DNA of 62,371 nucleotides from Verrucomicrobiota bacterium (GCA_021733945.1 JAIPJX010000009.1:1-62371), one strand, 5' to 3'; counted from the first letter of the stretch, positions 25,733 through 35,301 are shown. A program made the numbers and translations. Notes: generated from the letters alone by a model not told the origin.

Positions 25733-25902
25733 GCCTCAACGAATCCATCGTCGAAGACGCCGCCCTCGAATGGTTCGGGGAGCTGGGCTATGCGGTTGGG
25801 CACGGGCCGCACCTCGCGCCGGGTGAACAAGCCGAAGGCACCCTCACCCCGGCCCTCTCCCAGGGGGAGAGGGAGTCATACAGTGAGGTGGTGCTGGTTT
25901 GA
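25729..25902 (+). pseudogene. hsdR remnant 2 (5' end)
   Basis: The ATG overlaps the fic stop and begins MSLNESIVEDAALEWFGELG, continuing YAVGHGPHLAPGE, as in type I HsdR. After 33 codons a palindromic repeat interrupts it and the frame ends at 25900-25902, right after a short piece resembling the rhuM N-terminus (SEVVLV). No nuclease or helicase region remains. Confidence 0.78.
25840..25875. repeat. CCCTCACCCCGGCCCTCTCC palindromic repeat
   Basis: The sequence CCCTCACCCCGGCCCTCTCC followed by CAGGGGGAGAGGGAG forms a GC-rich dyad of a type widespread between genes in many bacteria. Here it sits at the breakpoint between hsdR remnant 2 and the rhuM remnant. Confidence 0.6.
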
Positions 25903-26443
25903 GAACGAGACGGTTTGGCTGACGCAGAAGCTGATGGCCGAGCTCTTCGGCAAGGATGTGCGCACGATCAATGAGCACATCCAGAACGTCTTTGCGGAGG
26001 GAGAACTGGTGGAGAATGCAGGTATCCGGAAATTCCGGATAACTGCCGCCGACGGCAAAAGCTACGAGACCCGGCACTACAATCTGGAGGTGATCATCGC
26101 CGTGGGCTACTGCGTGAAATCGCCGCGCGGCACCCAGTTCCGCCAGTGGGCGACGGCACGGTTGAGCGAGTATTTGCTCAAGGGCTTCACGATGGACGAC
26201 GAGCGGCTGAAGAATCCGCCGGGCAAAGGCCACATTGATTACTTCGACGAATTGCTGGAGCGCATCCGGGACATCCGCTCCAGCGAGCGGCGAGTGTATC
26301 TGCGGGTGCGGGAGATCCTTGCGCTTGCGGCGGACTACGAGGCGACGGAGCCGGAGACGCAGGTGTTTTTCCAGACGATCCAGAACAAGCTGCACTTTGC
26401 CGCGACGGGAACTGGCTGGTTTTACCTCCCGTTGACAAGGTGA
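25883..26443 (+). pseudogene. rhuM-like gene, truncated at both ends
   Basis: The frame reads FENETVWLTQKLMAELFGKD near its start, then RHYNLEVIIAVGYCVKSPRG and FRQWATARLSEYLLKGFTMD, all typical of the RhuM family found near restriction genes. The normal N-terminal leader is reduced to SEVVLV in another frame. At the C-terminus the family sequence stops after NKLHFAATG, and about a hundred usual residues are missing. A GTG at 25883 could start translation, but a functional product is unlikely. Confidence 0.72.
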
Positions 26444-26601
26444 CCCACTCTGGACAGCAAGGCGGGATCGGAGTTGCAACAAATTCGATCTGGAGACACT
26501 TCCGTCCAACGGCCAGGCGTCTCCGCTCGACGCTTCAGACGGGACTTCCACGCTTCCTTGACGGGTTGCCCACTGAGTCGCACCCGGAGTGAGAGAGCGG
26601 G

Positions 26602-26949
26602 ATGCCTTCAGAACGGTTTCGAACAGCGGAGGTTTCAAATTGGACCGGCAAGGCTCTCGCGGCTCCACGGACTGACCTCGAAATGCTGCTCCAACGCGAT
26701 GAGCTCAACAGTTCCGGGGTTTACTTCCTTTTCGGGTCCGACGACGAGACCGGAGAGGCCCTCGCTTACATTGGCGAAGCAGAGGTCGTCAAAGATCGCC
26801 TTAAACAACACAAATCCAAAGAATTCTGGAACTCCGTTGTCGTCTTCGTGAGCAAGGACGAGAATCTCACCAAAGCCCACATCTGCCATCTGGAGAACAA
26901 CACTTTACCCGACACAATGAGGTCGGCCCAAAACCCTTCTTCGAGATGA
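26602..26949 (+). pseudogene. truncated GIY-YIG nuclease-like gene
   Basis: The 115-residue frame contains GVYFLFG near residues 38-44, AYIGEAEVVKDRLKQH near 54-69, and VFVSKDENLTKAHICHLEN near 80-98, paralleling the protein at 23228-24079. It breaks off right after the segment with the catalytic Glu and ends in an unrelated tail. The DUF4357-like domain is missing. It may be a remnant of a second copy of the island operon. Translation remains possible, so the pseudogene call is not certain. Confidence 0.6.
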
Positions 26950-26960
26950 ACAGATTCGGA

Positions 26961-27056
26961 TCTCTGCGTCTCTGCGCCTCTGCGGGACACACTCCCCCCT
27001 CCCCCTTTTCTGTATAAGAAAAATTCTCCCGCAGAGACGCAGGGACGCAGAGAGGG
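26961..27056. repeat. CTCTGCG-type inverted repeat, second copy
   Basis: Left arm TCTCTGCGTCTCTGCGCCTC and TGCGGGA pair with the right arm CCCGCAGAGACGCAGGGACG and CAGAGAGGG across an AT-rich centre containing CTGTATAAGAAAAATTC. It matches the repeat at 4769-4838 and closes the island's coding remnants. Confidence 0.7.
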
Positions 27057-27151
27057 AAGGGGTCAGGTCCCTGGGTCTCCGCATCTGTCCGGGACGTCCT
27101 CCTTCAGACGATTCACACAGCGGGTAATTCCATCCTTAACAGCCCGTTAAA

Positions 27152-27230
27152 AGAGCAGGAGCCGACGTCAGGAGGCTCTGCAAACCCTAAAGATACCTAA
27201 GAAATCAGAGTTCGTGACCTCGCCTCCTAC
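27152..27230 (+). repeat. degenerate copy of the 133-bp MITE-like repeat
   Basis: AGGAGCCGACGTCAGGAGG and, later, GTGACCTCGCCTCCTAC match the two inner blocks of the repeat. The termini have decayed. It lies about 120 bases 3' of the cbpA-like gene. Confidence 0.45.
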
Positions 27231-27347
27231 AACCCCCGTTTCATTCATAAAGACATTCTCGCCCTGAGACGCCGTGACGCGGAGAGGGAACGGATCTCTG
27301 CAATCAAGCATCCGACGAATCGCCGGAATCATTTTCCGGAGCTGTGT

Positions 27348-28346
27348 TCACACGGGCTGAGGTGTTCTGGGATTGAAGGTGGAGATGTCGCGGAGCTTTT
27401 CCCACTGCGCGCGTTCCCGATCACCCAGCTTCGTGGGCAATTGAACAGAGACGATCACCAGGAGATCGCCACGTTCACCGCTTTTCCCCTTGGGCAACCC
27501 GCGTCCGCGCACGCGCAGTTGCCGGCCATTCCCGGTGCCGGGAGGCAACCGCAACCTGACCGATCCATCGAGTGTCGGGACATTGATCTCTGCGCCCAGC
27601 ACGGCTTCCCAGGGAGCCACCTCGAGTTCATGGTAGACATCATTCTCACGGGTATAAAACTCCGGATGCGCGGAGTGGCGCACGCGCAGGTAGAGATCCC
27701 CTGTCGTTCCCCCGTCCGCCCCCGGCTCACCCTGACCCGGAACCCGAATCCGCTTGCCATCGGTGGCACCGGGCGGAATCCGAACCTGGAAATGACGCGT
27801 TTCCGGCACGCCGGTCCGCGGGTTCGTCATTTGGAATGAGATGGCCCGCGTGGTGCCGCGCATGGCTTCCTCCAGCGAAACGAGAATGTCCCCCTCGACG
27901 TCGCCGCCCCGGCGTGCACGATCTTCGGCAGGGCGAATCCCGCCGCCAGGGCCGTGCCCATCCGGAGGAAAGCCGTACCGACTGCCCCCGCTGAAGAACT
28001 GCTCGAAGAAATCGCTAAAACCCGTTCCATCAAAGTGAAAGTCCTGATGCCGACCATTTGGCGCTCCGGACCATGCGCGGCGCTGTCGCCCGGCATTCGA
28101 TTGAGACCGAACCTCATCCCGCCAGTTCGCACCCAGTTCGTCGTACTTCCGGCGTTTGACTGGATCACCCAGCACTTCATAGGCTTCGTTGATCTCCTTA
28201 AATTTGGCGTCCGATGCCTTTTTGTCCTTGGCCACATCCGGGTGATGCTGCCGGGCCAGCTTTCGGAACGCTTTCTTGATCTCTGCCTCGCCGGCGTCGC
28301 GGGCGACTCCGAGCGTGGCGTAATAATCTTTGAATTCGACGGACAT
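27348..28346 (-). CDS. cbpA: CbpA-type DnaJ co-chaperone
   Basis: The 332-residue protein has a J-domain at residues 7-72 with the HPD tripeptide at about 35-37 (ARQHHPDVAK). A Gly-rich and charged linker follows (about 73-150) and then the two C-terminal substrate-binding beta domains (DGKRIRVPGQGEPG near 205-218, RLRLPPGTGNGRQLRVRGRG near 265-284). There is no zinc-finger region, so it is a class II J-protein of the CbpA type. It stimulates DnaK ATPase and delivers unfolded substrates in the cytoplasm; E. coli CbpA also binds curved DNA. The usual CbpM modulator is not seen next to it. Confidence 0.9.
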   Translation of the reverse strand: MSVEFKDYYATLGVARDAGEAEIKKAFRKLARQHHPDVAKDKKASDAKFKEINEAYEVLGDPVKRRKYDELGANWRDEVRSQSNAGRQRRAWSGAPNGRHQDFHFDGTGFSDFFEQFFSGGSRYGFPPDGHGPGGGIRPAEDRARRGGDVEGDILVSLEEAMRGTTRAISFQMTNPRTGVPETRHFQVRIPPGATDGKRIRVPGQGEPGADGGTTGDLYLRVRHSAHPEFYTRENDVYHELEVAPWEAVLGAEINVPTLDGSVRLRLPPGTGNGRQLRVRGRGLPKGKSGERGDLLVIVSVQLPTKLGDRERAQWEKLRDISTFNPRTPQPV

Positions 28347-28845
28347 TTTCTTCAGAAACAGTTCAATTCACCCGTGCCTCCAGCGATTGATGGGCCACGG
28401 CAAAATCCCATCCGGTTCACGGCGATCGCCACCGTTGCGAACGTTCCCCATCATCGCCGCGTACAGGCGACTCTGCACGATTGCAGACTGCACAATACAC
28501 CAGAGCCCGCAGTACCACCAATGCGTTGCCCTGCCGGCACTGGCCCGGCCAAACCATCAGCATCACGCCCAGGCTCCCGCCTGGTTCGCCACCGGAGCAA
28601 AGACAGGATGGCCACGTACACCTTCACACAGCCTGGCTTCATCCGGCTTTCCTCCAATCCACACACCGCTGGCGCGCTCACGCCGCAGGGGGCGTTCCCG
28701 TTGCTCCAGAAATGAACCCGGATTAAATCCCATCGGTTCTGGACATCACCTAAAGCGGAGTCCCCTGGGATCTAGGCCCGCGCGACACAGCCCCCGGCAT
28801 CGTCGCAGATTCTGTTTTTTGTATTTGAGAAGAGGGATTTGAGGC
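28347..28845. other. intergenic, no gene recognised
   Basis: About 500 bases (620 counting up to the next start codon) separate cbpA from the secreted protein block. Short open frames on both strands show no recognisable domain or conserved start. A candidate promoter lies at the right edge. Confidence 0.4.
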
Positions 28846-28874
28846 TTGACGCAATCTGGGTGCTTTCATAAAGA
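28846..28874 (+). promoter_or_regulatory. candidate sigma-70-like promoter
   Basis: TTGACG at 28846-28851 is followed after 15-17 bases by an AT-rich CATAAAGA segment that could serve as -10. It would give a leader of about 90 bases before the ATG at 28969. The -10 match is weak. Confidence 0.35.
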
Positions 28875-28968
28875 AAGGGCACAGCCAATCCCTATAACAC
28901 GCTTTCCGGCGGAGCCCCATGCCCGTCCCAAGAAGCCAAACCCAGTCGAGAAAGATCAAACGACCACG

Positions 28969-31900
28969 ATGAAAACCACCAACCGATTGAGGTCTTCCCA
29001 TGCCAAATGGACCGGAGGCCTTCTGCTCGCAGCCTTGACAACTCCCTTGACGGCGCAATTGGCTTTCAGTCCGCCCGATGGGGGATGGAACTATATTTAC
29101 GGCGGAGACGCGGCTGCGTATGCGGCACCGGGCGAGGGTTTCGCTTCCCTGGACGGAACATGGAGTCATGACAACGGTTCCGACGAATGGGATGGCTCCG
29201 GGCTCGGCGGCGAGTTCGGCGATGCCAATCGTCCGGGCGGTGCCATGGTGATCACCGAAGGGGGAGCAACCTATCTAAGAATCCAGGACACGGGGGATCC
29301 GCGGGACTATGGCTACGCAGACCCTTCCTCCAATCGAAAAGTTTATCTCGGCCACGACTTAACCAGTGACGGAGCCGCCGATACCATCATGGACGATGGG
29401 GTCACGCTGATCTTTCGAGCCAGAATTCCAAATTCCGGCCCGCTGGATCCATTGCATCGGGATGGGCAGCAGGCGGCCGGTGTCCAGCCCTACCCCACCA
29501 CGGGTGACGGATACGTGACGTCCGATGGCGGCAAGGGAAACTTCGTGATCAAGCAGGCAGCGGGTGGCGCGATCGCGTTTTCACTGACCACTGCCGCAGA
29601 CACTCCCGGAGGCAATCCAACGGATCGACCAACCGGCTTTACCGGTCTGAGTTTCAACGAATTCGCCGGCAACACAATCTCCGGCAATGAAGTCAACTTC
29701 GGCCAGGGCGACGGCGCGAATGTGATCCCCTTTGACCCGACCGTCTGGCACGAGTTCTGGATCACCATTCAGAAGGATTCCGCCAACGTCGGAACACACG
29801 TGGCCAACATCTATCTGGATGGGAACGACTCCCCCCTGGTTTTCAAGATCACTTCGGGCACCGGGTCGGATTTTGGTGGGAGTTACATCGCCATGGGAGC
29901 CACCGCAACCCCTCAGAATGCGGCTCTGGATATTGATTTCTTCGGAGTCAAATATGGTGCCGTCGCTCCCAAGGCCCGCACCTTCGGCCCCATTGCCGGA
30001 AACTGGGATTACGCTTACGAAGGGGACAAAGGAAATTACGCGGCACCCGGAGAGGGATTTGCTTCTCTGGACGGCACCTGGAGCCACGACAACGGTTCGG
30101 ATGAATGGGATGGCTCGGGCATCGGCGGTGAGTTCGGCGACGCCAATCGTCCCGGAGGCGCGATGGTCGTGACGGAAGGCAATCTCAATTACCTGCGCAT
30201 TCAGGACACGGGGGATCCGCGCGATTACGGTTACGCAGACCCATCCTCGAACCGAAAGGTTTACCTGGGTCACGATCTGTCCGCCAATGGCGCCACGGAA
30301 ACCGTGCTGGATGACGGGGTGACCCTCAATTTCCGCGCGCGCATTCCCACATCCGGCCCCCTGGATCCCCTGCATCGGGATGGGCAGCAGGCGAACGGCG
30401 TCCAGCCCTACCCGGCATCAGGGGACGGATATGTGACCTCCGATGGTGGCAAGGGGAACTTCGTCATCAAACAAACCTCGGGAGGTGCGATTGCATTTTC
30501 GTTAACCACCGCCGCGGACACCCCTGGAGGCAACCCGGCTGACCGACCGACAGGTTTTACCGGGCTGAGCTTCAATGAGTTTGCCGGCAACGCAGTTTCC
30601 GGCAATGAAGTCAACTTCGGTCAGGGAGACGGCGCCAACATCATTCCCTTTGACCCCACCCAATGGCATGACCTCTGGATCACCCTTGAGAAAGACACCG
30701 CCAACGTGGGAACACACGTGGCTTCGATCTACGTGGATGGCAATCTCACTCCGAACGTCTTCAAGGTGACCGCCGGGAGCGGCTCCGATTTTGGAGGCAG
30801 CTACATCGCCATGGGCTCCACTGCGACACCGCAAAACTCCGCCCTGGACATTGATTATTACCGGGTCAAATTCGGTGTTGTTCCACCAACCGGTGCGATC
30901 AGTGAGAAGCTGGACATCCTCGACCTCACCCCTGTGATCGCGGCCTCCAACGTCAGTCCCTCGGACGGCGTTAAATTCCGGGCAACCACCGACGGCTCGA
31001 TTCCGAAGGAAAACATCAAGGTCGTGCTCAACGGCATCGACTATTCGGCGGCTCTGGAAATCACCGGAACCGAAAAGGAATGGACCGTGGCGCTCAAAAC
31101 CCTGCAGGAAAACCGGGTCTACACAGGCGAAGTACTCGTCCGCGGATCCGGTGGAGGCACTCTGACGGGCCTTCTTTCGTTCAACACATTCTCCAACAAC
31201 AACCCCACCTTCGAAGCCGAAGAGTGGAATTTCGATCGCGGTGGATTCATCAACAACCCCGGTCTTCCGTTCGCTGGAAACGACTATTTCAACACGGGAT
31301 CCGGAATGGATACCGAAGGCATCGATTTCCATGAGCTATCGGCGGAATTCGATCTCAACAATGACCTTGCCCTGCGATATCCGGGGGTTGGCAACATGCC
31401 GAACACCGTTCCCAACACCAACGAGGCCGGTCGCGCCAAATACGCGAATGATCCGGATGCCGATTTCAGCGTGAACAACACCGAACCAGGTGAGTGGCTG
31501 AACTACACACGCAACTTCACAATCGGCAACGCCAACATCCACCTCCGGGCCAGTGGCGGCAGCTTCGAGGTCCAACTGGATCGGGTCACTTCAAGCGCGA
31601 AACAGGCCAACCAAACCACGCAAAAGCTCGGGTCCTTCAAGTCGCAAGCCGGCGGCGGTTACGGTTGGGTTCCCCTGACCAGTGACACCGGAGCGCTTCA
31701 GGCGCTGACACTCAGCGGGGAAACCACCCTGCGAGCAACCATCGTTTCGGGCAACCCGGTTTTAAACTTCTTCATGATGACTCCCGCCGTGGAAGTGGTC
31801 ACCCCGGGTCCGACCGAAACAACCCTCGTCGCCAAACTCGCGGGCGATCAGTTGACCCTCACATGGGACGGCGGAGGCACCCTGCAATCCACCTCCGATC

Positions 31901-31992
31901 TGGGATCGGGACAATGGTCCGCGGTGAGCAACGCCTCCAGCCCTTACAAGACTCAGACGTCCGGAGCCCCGAAGTTCTTCCGGGTGCACTGA
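28969..31992 (+). CDS. large secreted protein with a tandem-duplicated 306-residue lectin-like domain
   Basis: From the ATG at 28969 the protein has 1007 residues. A signal peptide covers about residues 1-30. Two long repeats begin near 38 and 344 with GGWNYIY/GNWDYAY and share blocks such as AAPGEGFASLDGTWSHDNGS and RIQDTGDPRDYGYADPSSNR. The period is about 306 codons, also visible at DNA level. They resemble concanavalin-like lectin folds. A further region near 770-920 (EAEEWNFDRGG, PGEWLNYTRNF) resembles a CBM6-like module. The last 50 residues end APKFFRVH, the C-terminal module shared with two other proteins here. Carbohydrate binding at the cell surface is likely. An upstream in-frame ATG at 28846 is not used because it precedes the signal peptide by 41 residues. 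Confidence 0.78.
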   Translation: MKTTNRLRSSHAKWTGGLLLAALTTPLTAQLAFSPPDGGWNYIYGGDAAAYAAPGEGFASLDGTWSHDNGSDEWDGSGLGGEFGDANRPGGAMVITEGGATYLRIQDTGDPRDYGYADPSSNRKVYLGHDLTSDGAADTIMDDGVTLIFRARIPNSGPLDPLHRDGQQAAGVQPYPTTGDGYVTSDGGKGNFVIKQAAGGAIAFSLTTAADTPGGNPTDRPTGFTGLSFNEFAGNTISGNEVNFGQGDGANVIPFDPTVWHEFWITIQKDSANVGTHVANIYLDGNDSPLVFKITSGTGSDFGGSYIAMGATATPQNAALDIDFFGVKYGAVAPKARTFGPIAGNWDYAYEGDKGNYAAPGEGFASLDGTWSHDNGSDEWDGSGIGGEFGDANRPGGAMVVTEGNLNYLRIQDTGDPRDYGYADPSSNRKVYLGHDLSANGATETVLDDGVTLNFRARIPTSGPLDPLHRDGQQANGVQPYPASGDGYVTSDGGKGNFVIKQTSGGAIAFSLTTAADTPGGNPADRPTGFTGLSFNEFAGNAVSGNEVNFGQGDGANIIPFDPTQWHDLWITLEKDTANVGTHVASIYVDGNLTPNVFKVTAGSGSDFGGSYIAMGSTATPQNSALDIDYYRVKFGVVPPTGAISEKLDILDLTPVIAASNVSPSDGVKFRATTDGSIPKENIKVVLNGIDYSAALEITGTEKEWTVALKTLQENRVYTGEVLVRGSGGGTLTGLLSFNTFSNNNPTFEAEEWNFDRGGFINNPGLPFAGNDYFNTGSGMDTEGIDFHELSAEFDLNNDLALRYPGVGNMPNTVPNTNEAGRAKYANDPDADFSVNNTEPGEWLNYTRNFTIGNANIHLRASGGSFEVQLDRVTSSAKQANQTTQKLGSFKSQAGGGYGWVPLTSDTGALQALTLSGETTLRATIVSGNPVLNFFMMTPAVEVVTPGPTETTLVAKLAGDQLTLTWDGGGTLQSTSDLGSGQWSAVSNASSPYKTQTSGAPKFFRVH

Positions 31993-32024
31993 TTCCCGCA
32001 CGAAATCCAAAAGAACCGATTCAA

Positions 32025-32058
32025 GCCGGGTTCCCCTGGGAGCCCGGCCTTTTCTTTG
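32025..32058 (+). terminator. Rho-independent terminator
   Basis: A GC-rich stem (GCCGGGTTCC against GGAGCCCGGC, one G-T pair) is followed by CTTTTCTTT. It lies 33 bases after the stop of the 28969-31992 gene. Confidence 0.75.
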
Positions 32059-32167
32059 CTGCCCTGGCGCTCCGCAGACTCCGGACCCCATCGGCAGGGC
32101 TGCGTGCGTTCGACACAAACTCCCCCGCAGGAGTCCCCTTCCCGGGAAACCGGAACTTGGCATTCCG

Positions 32168-32196
32168 TTGACAAGTTTCAGCCATTGCCTTATTCA
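32168..32196 (+). promoter_or_regulatory. sigma-70-like promoter of the LamG/TSP3 gene
   Basis: A perfect -35 TTGACA (32168-32173) and the -10 TATTCA (32191-32196) are separated by 17 bases. Transcription would start near 32203, leaving a 65-base leader before the ATG at 32268. It lies between the upstream gene's terminator and this gene, so the gene is an independent unit. Confidence 0.65.
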
Positions 32197-32267
32197 ATTC
32201 GCTTCCCATCAGGATTGTACAACAACCCCTCCGTTGAGGTGTCAGGTCATTCCTAAATACCATTGAT

Positions 32268-35147
32268 ATGAAGTATAAAAAAATAAAGCTCAGTCTCCTC
32301 GGGGCCTTCCTGTCCCTGTGCGCAGTCGCCCCATCCTCGGGCCAAAACCTCACCGTGACGGACGGCCTCCAGTTCTGGCTGAAAGCCGATTCAGGCGTCA
32401 CCGCTTCGGGCGGAAAAGTTTCCGCCTGGAAAGACCAATCCGGCAAAGGCAACGACGCACTCCAATCCGACGTCGACCTGCAACCGACGCTCGTGAGTGA
32501 CGGTGGCAACGGGAAACCAGCCGTTCGTTTCGACGGTGACGCGGATCTTCCTGATTATCTGACGGCTCCTGATTCGGACAGCCTTTCCATCGCAGGCGAC
32601 ATCACCACATTTTTCGTGGTGCGGTTTGATGACTTCGCAACCTACCGCGCCGTTTGGGCCAAGACACAGGTCAACCAGCCCGCGCCCAACGATTGGTACG
32701 CACTTCCGAGCACCGGAATCCCCCGGGCTTACCGCGGTGACGGCACCGGACAGAACGGTTCCGCCGACGGTGGCAGGGCGCTTCCGGCGAACGAGTTCGT
32801 GATCGCCGGCTGGGACATGGCCGCGAGCAAACTGACTCACTACTACAAGGGAGCGGAGACCGGAGGGCGGAGCATCAACATCAGTGTACTCGGCGATGCC
32901 GACACGGACCTGATCGTGGGATCACGCCAGGACAATGTGACCAAGATGAAGGGCGACATCTCCGAAATCCTCATTTACAACCGCGCTCTCACCTCGGCGG
33001 AACGGGCTGCGGTTGTCGGTTATCTGGGCGGCAAACACCTTTATGCCAGCCTCGATCCGGCAGGCGATCCCGATCAGGACGGACTGACCACTCAGGAGGA
33101 GCTGGCGCTGGGAACCGACCCCACCCAGGCAGATTCGGATCAGGACGGGCTGAGCGATGCAGATGAAGTCAAAATGCATCAATCCGATCCGAACACCCGT
33201 GACACCGACGGGGACGGACTTCAGGACGGTGCGGAGATCACCCTCCACCACACGGACCCGACCAAGGCCGATTCCGATGGGGACACCGTGTCTGATTCCC
33301 AGGAAGTTGCCCTGGGAACCGACCCGGCGAACGCCAAGAGCAAACCCGTGCTGACGTCGATTGGCGTCGTGACCGGCGCTGCGCCCGGAAAAGGCCTGGA
33401 TCTGGACGGGGAATTTATTCACGCGTTCGCGATCGGGGCCGGGGATGACGCCTGGGTGAAGGTCCGGGACGCATTGTTCGAACCCCTTCTGGCGGACGAA
33501 GTGCCCGGAGTCAAACTGGAGGCCGGATTCACCATCGGAGGATGGTACGGTGTAAACTATGGCGAAACGGATGACGATCTCGCATTGGCGGTCGCCACAA
33601 GCAGCATCCGCTACAGCGCCGCCGCCGACGCCGATCGGCCGGACGTGGTTCTGACCGTGGAAAACCTCGAAATCGGTGCTCAATACAAGGTGCAGCTGGC
33701 CTTCGGCGAAGCCTGCTGCAACCGCGGGTTCGATGTTTTCTTCAACGAACAGCTCGTGGTCGACGACTTCAACCCTGGAATCGTCCAGGGCGGAATCAAT
33801 ATCCGCACCCAGGAGGCGGTCATTACCCGCATTCATTTCGCGAAGACCAGCACGCTGGTCATCCGACTGGACGGTCGCACCGCCACACCCCGTTACAGTG
33901 ATCACAACGCCATCCTCAATGCCATGACCATGGAGAAGATGGCCGGCAAAACGGACACCGACAACGACGGCCTGCCGGACGAATGGGAGAAGCTGTATTT
34001 CGGAAATCTCGGCCAGAGCGGCACGGGTGACACGGACAGTGAGGGGCTCTCCAACGCGGACGAATACGACCTGGGCACCGATCCGAACGTCGCGGACACC
34101 GATCTGGACACCTTGTCCGACTCCGCCGAAAAAACCAGCGGAACCAACCCGCTCAACCCGGACACGGATGCCGACGGCCTGAAGGATGCCGAAGAGGCGA
34201 CCTACAAAACGAATCCGCTCATCTCGGATACGGACAACGACGAACTGACCGATGGTGCCGAGGTGCTGGTGCATCATACCGATCCGCTGAAGATCGACAC
34301 GGACGGCGACGGAGTGAGCGACGGAGCAGAGGTGGCCGGAGGGACCGATCCGTTGAAGTCAACCAAGGCAACGGAGGTCAGCAACATCGTGATTCAGAGC
34401 TTCTCCGGGGGCGATCCGGGTGAAGGCCTGGATCTGCAGGGCAATTTCCTTTACGCCTTCAACGTGAGCTCGGCCGGTGCGGCGGGCAAGGCTGGAGACG
34501 CCAACTTCACCTCCGACACCGCTCCCGGGATCAAAGTAACAGCGGCAAACAACATTCCGGCCTGGAACAACCCTGAATATGGTGACACCGAGAACGACAA
34601 GGTCATCGCCAAGGTCGCTTCGTCGATCCGTTTCGATTCGGTCTGGCGCGTTGAACTCAGCGGCCTTGTTCCGGGAAGCACCTACAAGCTCCAGCTTCTG
34701 TTCTTCGAACAGTGCTGCGGCGGTCGGGGTTTCAACGTTTCGGCCGACGGCGTTCTCATTGCCGAGGCCTTCATCCCGGCCGACATCCAGGGGGGCGTGA
34801 ACAACACGGCCTCCGGCGCGGTCATCTCGGCGGAACTGCTGACATACAGTGACAAACTGACCATCATCGGCGACGGCCCCGCCGGTCGTGCCGTCCTTCC
34901 CGACGTCATCAACGACACCAACGCCATTCTGGACGGTGTGACTCTGGAGATCCTGAAGGGTGGCATCCCCACAACGCCTCCAGCCCTCACGGTTGCCCGC
35001 GGTCAGGGCAACCTCGTGATCACGTTCGAGGGAACGTTGCAGACCTCGGACACGGTGAACGGCACCTACACCGATGTCACCGGAAACGGATCCGTCACGG
35101 TAACCCCATCGGGAACTCAGAAGTTCTACCGGGCCGTCCGGAAGTAA
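32268..35147 (+). CDS. large secreted LamG-like and TSP3-repeat protein
   Basis: The 959-residue protein has a signal peptide (about 1-26) and an N-terminal LamG/concanavalin-like domain (about 27-265, LQFWLKADSGV, AWKDQSGKGND). Calcium-binding thrombospondin type 3 repeats follow near 270-365 and again near 565-715, with many DxDxDGxxDxxE units (DTDGDGLQDGAE). Two paralogous malectin-like modules lie at about 370-565 and 715-895. Both carry a vicinal cysteine motif (EACCNRGFDV and EQCCGGRGFNV). The last 50 residues are the shared C-terminal module ending KFYRAVRK. It should be exported and surface-linked, binding glycans or matrix. Its own promoter and terminator make it monocistronic. Confidence 0.82.
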   Translation: MKYKKIKLSLLGAFLSLCAVAPSSGQNLTVTDGLQFWLKADSGVTASGGKVSAWKDQSGKGNDALQSDVDLQPTLVSDGGNGKPAVRFDGDADLPDYLTAPDSDSLSIAGDITTFFVVRFDDFATYRAVWAKTQVNQPAPNDWYALPSTGIPRAYRGDGTGQNGSADGGRALPANEFVIAGWDMAASKLTHYYKGAETGGRSINISVLGDADTDLIVGSRQDNVTKMKGDISEILIYNRALTSAERAAVVGYLGGKHLYASLDPAGDPDQDGLTTQEELALGTDPTQADSDQDGLSDADEVKMHQSDPNTRDTDGDGLQDGAEITLHHTDPTKADSDGDTVSDSQEVALGTDPANAKSKPVLTSIGVVTGAAPGKGLDLDGEFIHAFAIGAGDDAWVKVRDALFEPLLADEVPGVKLEAGFTIGGWYGVNYGETDDDLALAVATSSIRYSAAADADRPDVVLTVENLEIGAQYKVQLAFGEACCNRGFDVFFNEQLVVDDFNPGIVQGGINIRTQEAVITRIHFAKTSTLVIRLDGRTATPRYSDHNAILNAMTMEKMAGKTDTDNDGLPDEWEKLYFGNLGQSGTGDTDSEGLSNADEYDLGTDPNVADTDLDTLSDSAEKTSGTNPLNPDTDADGLKDAEEATYKTNPLISDTDNDELTDGAEVLVHHTDPLKIDTDGDGVSDGAEVAGGTDPLKSTKATEVSNIVIQSFSGGDPGEGLDLQGNFLYAFNVSSAGAAGKAGDANFTSDTAPGIKVTAANNIPAWNNPEYGDTENDKVIAKVASSIRFDSVWRVELSGLVPGSTYKLQLLFFEQCCGGRGFNVSADGVLIAEAFIPADIQGGVNNTASGAVISAELLTYSDKLTIIGDGPAGRAVLPDVINDTNAILDGVTLEILKGGIPTTPPALTVARGQGNLVITFEGTLQTSDTVNGTYTDVTGNGSVTVTPSGTQKFYRAVRK

Positions 35148-35168
35148 TCCGATTCAGCGATTGATCAC

Positions 35169-35200
35169 AGGAGGCCGGGGAAACCCGGCCTCCTTTTTTT
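35169..35200 (+). terminator. strong Rho-independent terminator
   Basis: A perfect 11-bp stem (AGGAGGCCGGG/CCCGGCCTCCT) with a GAAA tetraloop is followed by seven T. It ends the LamG/TSP3 gene 22 bases after its stop. Confidence 0.93.
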
Positions 35201-35201
35201 A

Positions 35202-35229
35202 AAAACGGCAGAGGACTGCCGCAGTCCAT
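35202..35229. repeat. short hairpin repeat, copy 2
   Basis: The sequence CGGCAG-AGGA-CTGCCG with a CAGTCC tail is the second copy of the element at 40-67, with compensatory stem changes. It directly follows the terminator poly-T. Confidence 0.55.
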
Positions 35230-35301
35230 ACTGATTCGTGTTGGTTGGAGGAACGTCGGCACTCCAGGATCCGACGTTCCCCGCCTGAGGACCGTGGCAG
35301 G

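Noticed and set aside
22225-25902. Functional type I restriction-modification system
   Set aside because: hsdM and both hsdR copies are reduced to N-terminal fragments, so neither modification nor restriction can be encoded here.
21680-27347. Integrated mobile element with att sites at tRNA-Ser
   Set aside because: No integrase, transposase or repeat of the tRNA 3' end was found. The island may have arrived otherwise.
28451-28681. Possible small gene (CbpM-like or other) upstream of cbpA
   Set aside because: The open frame has no similarity to the modulator family, is Arg/Gly-rich and lacks a ribosome-binding site.
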